NCBI RefSeq assembly: GCF_033446605.1
Contig: NZ_JAWQUO010000002.1
Coordinates: forward strand, 137,951 to 201,950
DNA: 64,000 bases
Reading direction: 5' to 3'
Origin: Iodobacter sp025352645
GTDB lineage: Bacteria > Pseudomonadota > Gammaproteobacteria > Burkholderiales > Chitinibacteraceae
Shown here: positions 33,806 through 41,638 of the stretch, piece after piece
Position numbering within the stretch: the stretch's first letter is position 1
Layout: the number at the start of each line of letters is the position of its first letter
Translations under genes and position numbers: made by a program
The notes under the pieces: model-generated
The model's input: only the letters and a program-made list of their open reading frames with translations
The model's database searches: none
What the model was told of the DNA's origin: nothing

Positions 33806-36010
33806 TTAAGCCGCTGCCTTGCTGGCTTTAGCGCGTGCCGTATGCAGTTTTTTGTAGCTATCGAGCAGGCGATGGTGTCGATCTAGGCCCTCCAGCTTCA
33901 TGCTCGTTGGCGTTAAGCCGAAGAAGCGCACACTGCCGTCAACAGAGCCGAGCACCGCGTCCATCCGTGCATCGCCAAACATGCGGCGGAAATTGTGCTC
34001 GTAATCAGCCAGCTCTAGCTTATCGTTCAACTCGATTTCGAGCACCACATTCAAGGCCTGATAAAACAGGCCGCGCTCTGCGGTGTTGTCGTTGTATTGC
34101 AGGAAAGCGCCGACCAGATCGTGCGCCGCATCAAATTGCTGCAAGGCTAGATGAATCAGCAGTTTGAGTTCCAGCACGGTGAGTTGACCCCAGGCCGTGT
34201 TTTCATCAAATTTGATGCCAATGAGGTCTGAAACGTCGGAATAATCACCTAGCTCGCTGTCTTCTAAACGCTCAAGTAGCGCTGTTAAAGCGGCGTCTTC
34301 CAAACGATGCAAGTTTAAAATATCGGCGCGGAACAACAGCGCTTTATTGGTGTTATCCCAAACTAAATCTTCTATTGGATAAATTTCTGAATAGCCTGGC
34401 ACTAAAATGCGGCAGGCTTTGGCTCCCAAATCTTCATACACCGCCATATAGGCTTCTTTGCCTATGTCCGCCAAAATGCCGAACAATATCGCGGCCTCTT
34501 CGGCATTGGCGTGCTCACCTTGGCGTGAGAAATCCCACTCCGCAAAATCAAACTTTGCTTTGGCACTGAAAAAACGCCAAGAAACAATGCCGCTGGAATC
34601 GATGAAATGCTCAATAAAATTATTCGGCTCAGTTAAGGCTTGGCTCACAAAGGTGGGGCGAGGTAAATCATTCAGGCCTTCAAAACTGCGGCCTTGCAGC
34701 AATTCGGTGAGGCTGCGCTCAATGGCGACTTCCATGCTTGGGTGCGCGCCAAACGAGGCAAACACACCGCCGGTGCGCGGGTTCATCAAGGTGACGCACA
34801 TCACGGGGTAAACGCCACCCAGCGACGCATCTTTTACCAAGACCGGAAAGCCTTGCTCTTCTAGGGCGGCAATGCCCGCCAGAATGCTCGGATATTTCTC
34901 CAGTACGGCTTGTGGCACATCGGGCAGGGTGATTTCACCTTCTAGGATTTCGCGTTTAACCGCTCGCTCAAAGATTTCTGATAAGCATTGCACCTGCGCT
35001 TCGGCAAGCGTATTGCCGGCACTCATGCCGTTGCTTACAAATAGGTTTTCGATCAGATTACTTGGAAAATAAATCGTCTCGCCATCTGACTGGCGCACAA
35101 ACGGCAGCGAGCAAATACCGCGCTCGGTATTGCCAGAGTTGGTGTCATACAAATGCGAACCAAGTAATTCTTCATCTGGGTTGAAAATAGCTAAGCAGTA
35201 ATCGTCCAGAATTTCTGTTGGTAGCTCACCTTGTGGGCCAGGCTTAAACCAGCGCTCGTTAGGTGAATGGACAAATGCTGCGTTGGCAATATCGTCCCCC
35301 CAATACTGCCCCGCGTAGAAATGGTTGCAATTGATACGCTCGATATACTCGCCCAAGGCCGATGCCAAAGCGCTTTCTTTGCTTGAACCCTTGCCATTGG
35401 TAAAGCACATCGGTGAGTGGGCATCGCGAATATGCAGCGACCACACATTGGGCACAATATTGCGCCACGAGGCGATTTCGATCTTGATGCCCAAATCCGC
35501 CAAGAGGGCAGACATATTGGCGATGGTTTGCTCAAGCGGCAAATCCTTGCCAACGATATAGGTGCTGGCATCGGAGGCAGGATTGAGCATTAGTAGAGAC
35601 TGCGCGTCGGCCTCGATGTTTTCGACTTCTTCAATCACAAACTCAGGGCCGGTTTGCACCACTTTTTTGACGGTGCAGCGCTCAATCGAGCGCAAAATAC
35701 CTTGGCGATCTTTGGCCGAAATATCCGCTGGTAATTCGACCTGAATTTTAAAAATCTGCTGATAGCGGTTTTCTGGGTCAACAATATTATTCTGCGACAA
35801 GCGAATATGTTCGGTCGAAATATTGCGTGTTTCACAGTACAACTTCACAAAGTAAGCCGCGCACAGGGCCGATGAAGCGAGGAAATAATCAAACGGCCCC
35901 GGTGCCGAGCCATCGCCCTTATAGCGGATCGGCTGATCGGCCACCACCGTGAAATCATCAAACTTGGCTTCTAGGCGAAGCTTGTCGAGAAAGTTAACCT
36001 TAATTTCCAT
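33806..36010 (-). CDS. OsmC-YcaO fusion protein
   Basis: A 734-aa protein. Residues ~1-135 are an OsmC/Ohr-like domain with both expected cysteines (SSALCAAYFVKLYC and ERCTVKKVV). Residues ~150-560 are a YcaO ATP-dependent cyclodehydratase-type domain (TNGKGSSKESALASALGEYI, AQVQCLSEIFERAVKRE, VMCVTLMNPRTGG). A helical TPR-like C-terminus follows (~600-734), as in E. coli YcaO. E. coli YcaO influences RimO-dependent methylthiolation of ribosomal protein S12. No RiPP precursor or maturation gene is adjacent, so a housekeeping role is likelier than peptide modification. It is a single gene with poor terminator evidence. Confidence 0.9.
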   Translation of the reverse strand: MEIKVNFLDKLRLEAKFDDFTVVADQPIRYKGDGSAPGPFDYFLASSALCAAYFVKLYCETRNISTEHIRLSQNNIVDPENRYQQIFKIQVELPADISAKDRQGILRSIERCTVKKVVQTGPEFVIEEVENIEADAQSLLMLNPASDASTYIVGKDLPLEQTIANMSALLADLGIKIEIASWRNIVPNVWSLHIRDAHSPMCFTNGKGSSKESALASALGEYIERINCNHFYAGQYWGDDIANAAFVHSPNERWFKPGPQGELPTEILDDYCLAIFNPDEELLGSHLYDTNSGNTERGICSLPFVRQSDGETIYFPSNLIENLFVSNGMSAGNTLAEAQVQCLSEIFERAVKREILEGEITLPDVPQAVLEKYPSILAGIAALEEQGFPVLVKDASLGGVYPVMCVTLMNPRTGGVFASFGAHPSMEVAIERSLTELLQGRSFEGLNDLPRPTFVSQALTEPNNFIEHFIDSSGIVSWRFFSAKAKFDFAEWDFSRQGEHANAEEAAILFGILADIGKEAYMAVYEDLGAKACRILVPGYSEIYPIEDLVWDNTNKALLFRADILNLHRLEDAALTALLERLEDSELGDYSDVSDLIGIKFDENTAWGQLTVLELKLLIHLALQQFDAAHDLVGAFLQYNDNTAERGLFYQALNVVLEIELNDKLELADYEHNFRRMFGDARMDAVLGSVDGSVRFFGLTPTSMKLEGLDRHHRLLDSYKKLHTARAKASKAAA

Positions 36011-36294
36011 GGGAGTATTCCAAAATAGCAGTCAGTGAGTTGGCCGCTATTATCCGGTTTTTCTCCGCCCTAGTCTTAGGCATATAAATAGTGGCAGCTG
36101 ATTGGTTTAATGCCCGCGCTAGCCGCCAGCTATTTTCTTGATCATCAACGGATGTTTGGTATTAGCGTTTTTTCTGAGCCTGAGGCCGTTTGCTACACCA
36201 TCGGTATGCGCTGCAACATTAAAAATGGCAAAACTGAACCTGATTATGTCTCTTGCTCAAACAAAGCCATATATTGCATGTAGGCCAATATGCT

Positions 36295-36352
36295 GTAGGG
36301 GCGCTGCTTGCTGCGCCCTGCTCAGCTAGGGCGCAGCAAGCAGCGCCCCTAC
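36295..36352. repeat. Perfect 25-bp-arm palindrome (REP-like, family C)
   Basis: The left arm (36295-36319, starting GTAGGGGCGCTGCTTG) and right arm (36328-36352) are exact reverse complements with an 8-base loop GCTCAGCT. One arm recurs at 16208-16227, and a shortened form at 26075-26096. The surrounding 36011-36459 spacer holds no supported gene. Confidence 0.85.
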
Positions 36353-36459
36353 GCTTATATCTCTTCATGTCGATCATCTCAGGTAAACGACAAAAAATGA
36401 GCAAGAGAAGGTGGATAAAGCGGATTGAGCACTTTATCCACCTCTTGATTACAAAAGGC

Positions 36460-37836
36460 TTAAAGCGCTTTTAGCAGCCAGCCGGTGGCGGTGTCTTCCA
36501 CCTCATAGCCACGTGCTTTTAATTGGCTACGCACCTCGTCGGCAGCCGCCCAGTTTTTGGCTTGGCGGTGTTGCTGGCGGGTTGCGGCCAGTGCTTGAAT
36601 TTCTGCGGGGATTTCGGCCACGGTAGCGGGCTGCCAGTTGGCTAAATCTAAGCCAAACACAGCATCAAAGCGTGTCAGCGTGGCTTTTTTATCGGCAGCG
36701 CTGAGGTCTGATTTTAAGAGCTCCCACATCAATGCAATGGCGCGTGGCAGGTTTAAGTCTTGATTAATTTCATGGGTAAAGCGCTCTAGATAGCCACTGT
36801 TATATTCACCGCCATCGGGCAGGGCAAAGTAGCTTTCGCGCAGGCGGCCTAGCGCAGTTTGTGCGGCGCTCAGTGCATCCCAGTTAAATTGCAGTTGGCT
36901 GCGGTAATGCGCCGTTAAGCACAGATAACGATAGGCCAGCGGATCGATTCCCTTATCAATCAGCGTTTGCAGGCGCAGAAAATCTCCGCTGGATTTACTC
37001 ATCTTGCTAGCGTCTAGTTGCAAGAAATAGCCATGCAGCCAGAAATTAGCCAGCCGTGTGCCGTGGCAAGCTTGGTTTTGGGCGATTTCATTACTGTGGT
37101 GGATGGCGATATGGTCTTCGCCGCCGCAATGGATATCAAACCACGGCTCTAGGTATTTGGCCGACATGGCCGAGCATTCAATATGCCAGCCTGGAAAACC
37201 ACGGCCCCAAGGGCTATCCCACTCCATTTGCCTAGCACTATCTGCGGGGCTAAATTTCCACAGTGCAAAGTCAGTGATGGATTTTTTTTCGCCCAGCGCC
37301 ACGCGGCTACCGGCATGTAAACCTTCACGGTTTAAGCGGGCTAAATAGCCGTAATCGTCTTGTTTATCGGTATCAAAATAAATACCGTCGCTATTGGCGT
37401 AGGTATAGCCTTTTTCCTCTAAGACTTGGATAAAGGCGATTTGCTCGGCAATATGCTCGGTGGCTTTGCACCAGAGCGTAGGCTCCAGCATATTGAGCGT
37501 GGTTAAATCATTTTTAAATACCGCGCTGTAATAATCGGCAATTTCCCATGCCGATTTACCTGATTTACGGCTACCGCGCTCCATTTTATCTTCGCCCTCA
37601 TCGGCGTCAGAAACCAGATGCCCAACGTCGGTGATATTAACAATATGGCGCACGGTATAACCATTAAACTCCAGTGTGCGGCGTAAGATATCTTCAAATA
37701 AATAAGTGCGCAGATTTCCAATATGCGCGTAGTCATATACGGTAGGGCCGCAGCAGTACAAGCCAACCCAATCATTGCGGATGGCTTGAAATGGCCTTAA
37801 TTGGCGTTCCCAGTTGTCGTATAGATACAGCGGCAT
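36460..37836 (-). CDS. cysS: Cysteinyl-tRNA synthetase
   Basis: A 458-aa class Ia synthetase. The zinc/HIGH region reads YCCGPTVYDYAHIGNLRTYL (~28-47), further zinc ligands lie in WHIECSAMS and GGEDHIAIHHSNEIAQ, and KMSKS appears as ASKMSKSSGDFLRL (~264-277). Full length. Divergent from the HIT-family gene across ~195 bp of plain intergenic sequence. Confidence 0.97.
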   Translation of the reverse strand: MPLYLYDNWERQLRPFQAIRNDWVGLYCCGPTVYDYAHIGNLRTYLFEDILRRTLEFNGYTVRHIVNITDVGHLVSDADEGEDKMERGSRKSGKSAWEIADYYSAVFKNDLTTLNMLEPTLWCKATEHIAEQIAFIQVLEEKGYTYANSDGIYFDTDKQDDYGYLARLNREGLHAGSRVALGEKKSITDFALWKFSPADSARQMEWDSPWGRGFPGWHIECSAMSAKYLEPWFDIHCGGEDHIAIHHSNEIAQNQACHGTRLANFWLHGYFLQLDASKMSKSSGDFLRLQTLIDKGIDPLAYRYLCLTAHYRSQLQFNWDALSAAQTALGRLRESYFALPDGGEYNSGYLERFTHEINQDLNLPRAIALMWELLKSDLSAADKKATLTRFDAVFGLDLANWQPATVAEIPAEIQALAATRQQHRQAKNWAAADEVRSQLKARGYEVEDTATGWLLKAL

Positions 37837-38032
37837 ATTGTTGATACCTTATTAACTTAAATAAACATTGTACTGAGAATAGCGATAAGCTGGGCTTGAA
37901 TCGCTCTGGGTTTTGTTACCCTCTGTATGTAAAGCTTGGCGATGGATAGCGCAGCTTATGGGCAGTAAAATAGCATGCTGCTATTTAGATGAGTGCTCAG
38001 TCTATAATGGCGTAAATCAGCGGGGGCAGTGA

Positions 38033-38449
38033 ATGAATGCAGAATGCGTACTTTGCCAAGAGAGTGGTGGTGAAACCCTTTGGCAAGATGATTTTTGTCG
38101 TGTTGTTTTAGTTGATGAAGCGGGATATGCAGGTTTTTGCCGCGTTATCTTGAAACAGCATGTGGCGGAGTTTAGTGATTTAAGTGCCAGCGATAGAAAC
38201 CGCTTAATGCAATTGGTATTTGCTGTTGAATTGGCAGTGCGTAGCACCTTGCAACCGGATAAAATAAATTTGGCCAGCTTAGGCAATATGGTGCCGCATT
38301 TACATTGGCATGTGATTCCCCGTTTTAAACAAGATCGCCATTTTCCCGCGCCCATTTGGGCCGAGGCTGCTCGCCCAGATGCAGAGAGCCAAATTTCAAG
38401 TAAGCAGTTATTAGCCCTTAAAATTGCATTACAGGCCCTACAAGCATGA
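38033..38449 (+). CDS. HIT-family nucleotide hydrolase
   Basis: A 138-aa histidine-triad protein. The triad is HLHWHVIPRF (~87-96). The N-terminal CxxC (CVLCQESGG) is a zinc-site remnant found in many HIT proteins. The fold hydrolyses AMP-linked nucleotides such as diadenosine polyphosphates. Its stop overlaps the next gene's ATG (ATGA), indicating translational coupling with the 523-aa protein. Confidence 0.92.
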   Translation: MNAECVLCQESGGETLWQDDFCRVVLVDEAGYAGFCRVILKQHVAEFSDLSASDRNRLMQLVFAVELAVRSTLQPDKINLASLGNMVPHLHWHVIPRFKQDRHFPAPIWAEAARPDAESQISSKQLLALKIALQALQA

Positions 38450-40017
38450 ACTCACTGCCTTTTACCGATGCCCGCAGCGCCAAAGATTGGCTCATTTTAC
38501 TACCGCTGATTAATACGCCGGTGGCCCATGCCGAGCTAAGCCACGCCATGCGTGCCTTAGCTACCAGTGATTTATCGGCTTTAGAATCGCTTAAAGCTTT
38601 AGAGCTATTGCGTGAATCGGTACACGATGTGCAATTTGCTTTACTTGCAGAATACGCCGCCAAGCCTTTGCCTTTAAACACACATGAGCAGGCGCAGTGG
38701 CTGGCAGCTTGCGATATGTGGGAATCCATGGCGGATGCCTATGCACGTTGTTGGGAAGCTGCCGTTATCAAAGATGCTGTGGTGCACGAGTTCTTAGCCT
38801 TATTGGCACAACGTACTTTGCGTTGCTTGGGCTTTGTGATTCGCGGGTTTTATACCGTAGGGCAAAAAGTGCCTGATGTAATTTGGCAGAAGACTTTTGC
38901 TTGTTATCGATTGGCTGAAGAACAACATATTTGTGAGCAAAAAGTAAAAGACAGCTTACTTTATGCAGGGGAAACAACGACCGCTCAAGCGGTGTTTATC
39001 CATGCCCTACTATTGTCTGCAGCAAACCCAGGCCAGCACACACTTAAGCGTTTGCTCTGGATAGATCAAAGATTAGAGTTGCTTGCATTGCGCAGCAGTA
39101 TCGCCCTTGCCGCACCGGCCGTGCCGGGAAAAACAGCTTTGCAAATTGATTTAGATCACCCAGCGCCTCCGCAGCGAATGGGTGCACCTTTGCAAGGGGC
39201 TAGCGTGCGTGAAATTGATACGCTGGCTTTGGCGCAAGTATTATCCAAGCGAATTAAGCAGCTTCGCCAAGGTGAAATGCCAGAAGAGCTTGGTTTGGGT
39301 AAAGAATTTGGCTTGCAAGTGACGATGGATCTTCTGCTAGATCTTTATCGGTTTTGGTGTGATCACGGCACAGAGCGTGCCCCAAGGGAGGCCACGGCCC
39401 GCACCGTACCAGTTATTTTAGGGTTGCATGCGCAGCATCGTTATGTGATGGATGGCCAGTATCAAGCGCCGCCACATGAAGCCGGTTTTGGTAGCCGTGA
39501 TTTGCTGGATTTACACCTTTTTGGTGATGTAGCTTCTACGCGGCAAGCTGCTGCGGTGCAGGCTTTACCCCCAATTGAATTATGGGAGGTCATCAATGAA
39601 ACGGCTCAAGGGTTACGCTTAAGCCGCAGGGCGCAGCAGGGGGAGCGGATTAGCTTAAATCAATTGATGGTGGTTAAAACATCGTCACGTTACTTAGCTG
39701 GAGCTGTGCGTTGGCTGGAAGAAAGCGAAGGTCAGTTACATGTGGGAATGGTGCTACTGCCTGGTTTGCCAAAGCCTGCCGCGATTCGCCCTTCAGAAAC
39801 CACTCGCAGTGATGCAACGTACACCGATGTGGTGCTGTTACCCGCTATGGTGGCCTTAAAAGCGCCTACTTCACTGCTATTGCCGATTGGCTGGTTTCGA
39901 ATGGGCAGGCAGTGCGAGCTTTGGAATGGGACCAGTATGATTAAAATTAAGCTACTAACCTTACTAGAGCGCGGCAGTGATTTTGAACGGGTTTATTTTA
40001 CTGAGTTGATTCTTTGA
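38446..40017 (+). CDS. Uncharacterised protein with PilZ-like C-terminal segment
   Basis: A 523-aa soluble, helix-rich protein I do not recognise as a named family. Residues ~1-330 look all-helical. Residues ~395-470 (WEVINETAQGLRLSRRAQQG then LAGAVRWLEESEGQLHVGMVLL) have the ..NES..GL.L ... V.RW... L.VG shape of PilZ-related beta barrels. The canonical RxxxR c-di-GMP signature is not clear. Homologues next to HIT genes seem usual in betaproteobacteria, from memory. Coupled to the HIT gene by a 4-bp overlap, and convergent with the HD-GYP gene. A c-di-GMP role is only a suggestion. Confidence 0.8.
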   Translation: MNSLPFTDARSAKDWLILLPLINTPVAHAELSHAMRALATSDLSALESLKALELLRESVHDVQFALLAEYAAKPLPLNTHEQAQWLAACDMWESMADAYARCWEAAVIKDAVVHEFLALLAQRTLRCLGFVIRGFYTVGQKVPDVIWQKTFACYRLAEEQHICEQKVKDSLLYAGETTTAQAVFIHALLLSAANPGQHTLKRLLWIDQRLELLALRSSIALAAPAVPGKTALQIDLDHPAPPQRMGAPLQGASVREIDTLALAQVLSKRIKQLRQGEMPEELGLGKEFGLQVTMDLLLDLYRFWCDHGTERAPREATARTVPVILGLHAQHRYVMDGQYQAPPHEAGFGSRDLLDLHLFGDVASTRQAAAVQALPPIELWEVINETAQGLRLSRRAQQGERISLNQLMVVKTSSRYLAGAVRWLEESEGQLHVGMVLLPGLPKPAAIRPSETTRSDATYTDVVLLPAMVALKAPTSLLLPIGWFRMGRQCELWNGTSMIKIKLLTLLERGSDFERVYFTELIL

Positions 40018-40040
40018 TATGAGCCTAAGCCGTCGATTTG

Positions 40041-41630
40041 TTAATCCAAGCCTTTGGCAATGAGTAATAGCTTTTCTTCGTCAACACTATCAATTTGGGT
40101 GGGGCCTAGAAATAAATCGGCGTAGCTTTTCCATACTTTTTCTTTCACAAAAATCTCGAATAAATCAGTATCAATATGTTGCTCCTTCGCCATACGCGCC
40201 AATATGGTGAGGGATTGCGATATTTTCATGCCGTCTTTATACGGCCTATCTCGAGCCGTAAGTGCCTCAAATACATCAGCAATACCCATAATGCGTGCCT
40301 GCACGCTCATTTGTTCTTTTTTTAAGCCCCGAGGATAGCCTTTGCCATCCATTCTTTCGTGGTGGCCACCGGCAAATTCAGGCACATTTTTTAAATGCTT
40401 GGGCCAAGGCAGCGATTCCAACATCTCGATAGTGACTTCAATATGGTGATTAATAATTTGCCGCTCTGCACCGGTGAGCGTGCCTCGGGCAATCGATAGA
40501 TTTTCTATTTCTTCACTGGAAAGAAAATCACTGCTTTCCCCTTCGGGATTGATCCAAATTTGCTGGCCAATTGTTTTAACCCGTGCGCAAGCAGCATCAG
40601 GCATAAATTCCCCGCCAGTATTGGCATGCTGCAAAAAAGATCGATCTGATTCGATTTGTTCTACCCGCTGTTTCCATTCTATTTCTGTAGATTTTCCACG
40701 TAAATAATCAATTTCTGCATCCCGTTTTAGCACTTCAAAACGTGTGTCTATTAAATGAATACGATCAAAAATAGTCTGTAATTTTGTGGCTTTATCCACA
40801 ACATGCACTGGGGTGGTTATTTTTCCGCAATCGTGTAAAAGCCCTGCAATTTTTAATTCGTAGCGATCTCTATTGTCCATTGTAAAATCAGCTAATGTGC
40901 CGTAATTGGCTTGATTTACCGCTTCGGCCAACATAATGGTCAGTGCAGGGACACGTTGGCAATGTCCGCCGGTATAGGGTGATTTATCGTCGATGGCTAA
41001 GTTGATTAAGTTAATAAAGGATTCAAACAATTCTTCTAATTGATGAATTAAGCGCCGATTAGTAAGAGCAATGGCGGCTTGTGAGGCGAGCGATTCGGCC
41101 ATGCTTTGGCTATCTTCATCAAAATAGCTTAATTCCCCATACTGATCTTTTGCATTAATTAATTGCAATACGCCGATGATTTCTCTTTCATGGTTTTTCA
41201 TGGGTACCGTTAAAAACGATTTAGAGCGGTAGCCGGTGCTGGAGTCAAAGTTTTTGGTGCCTGAAAAATCATAGCCTTTGGCGGTATAGGCGTCTTCAAT
41301 ATTAATAGTGATATCTTTATTAACGGCACAAGCCACCACATTATTAAAATTGGGCGAGCCATCGGTGTGGCGTAGCATGACTGGTGGTAAATTAGTGGGG
41401 TGGCCGGTGGTGCCACCAAGGGCAATGCCCAGTGATTCGGTGATCACAATCTGAAAATAGAGTGCGCCGTCTTTTACAATATAAAGTGTACCCGCATCGG
41501 CATTGACTAAATGCTTGGCGGCAATGAGGATGGTTTCCATTAGCTTGTCGATATGATTTTCACAAGATAATGCAATGCCAATGGCATTGAGTTTTTCTAA
41601 GCGCTCGTGAAGGATATCGTGGCTTAACAT
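40041..41630 (-). CDS. GAF-HD-GYP c-di-GMP phosphodiesterase
   Basis: A ~529-aa protein. The N-terminal GAF domain (~15-195) ends LASQAAIALTNRRLIHQL. A C-terminal HD-GYP domain carries the metal-site signature LLHDCGKITTP (~263) and GGHHERMDGKGYPRGLKKEQ (~426). It should hydrolyse c-di-GMP. A GTG at 41651 overlapping the preceding stop would add seven residues; I prefer the internal ATG at 41630. This is the last gene of a seven-gene minus-strand cluster and is coupled to the GspE-like ATPase gene. No GGDEF partner lies in the cluster; the nearest is at 3.3-4.8 kb. Confidence 0.93.
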   Translation of the reverse strand: MLSHDILHERLEKLNAIGIALSCENHIDKLMETILIAAKHLVNADAGTLYIVKDGALYFQIVITESLGIALGGTTGHPTNLPPVMLRHTDGSPNFNNVVACAVNKDITINIEDAYTAKGYDFSGTKNFDSSTGYRSKSFLTVPMKNHEREIIGVLQLINAKDQYGELSYFDEDSQSMAESLASQAAIALTNRRLIHQLEELFESFINLINLAIDDKSPYTGGHCQRVPALTIMLAEAVNQANYGTLADFTMDNRDRYELKIAGLLHDCGKITTPVHVVDKATKLQTIFDRIHLIDTRFEVLKRDAEIDYLRGKSTEIEWKQRVEQIESDRSFLQHANTGGEFMPDAACARVKTIGQQIWINPEGESSDFLSSEEIENLSIARGTLTGAERQIINHHIEVTIEMLESLPWPKHLKNVPEFAGGHHERMDGKGYPRGLKKEQMSVQARIMGIADVFEALTARDRPYKDGMKISQSLTILARMAKEQHIDTDLFEIFVKEKVWKSYADLFLGPTQIDSVDEEKLLLIAKGLD

Positions 41631-41638
41631 CTTGCGGC

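Noticed and set aside
33806..36010. YcaO gene as part of a RiPP (azole peptide) cluster
   Set aside because: No precursor peptide, E1-like partner or transporter is adjacent, and the OsmC fusion with a TPR-like C-terminus matches the non-RiPP YcaO group.
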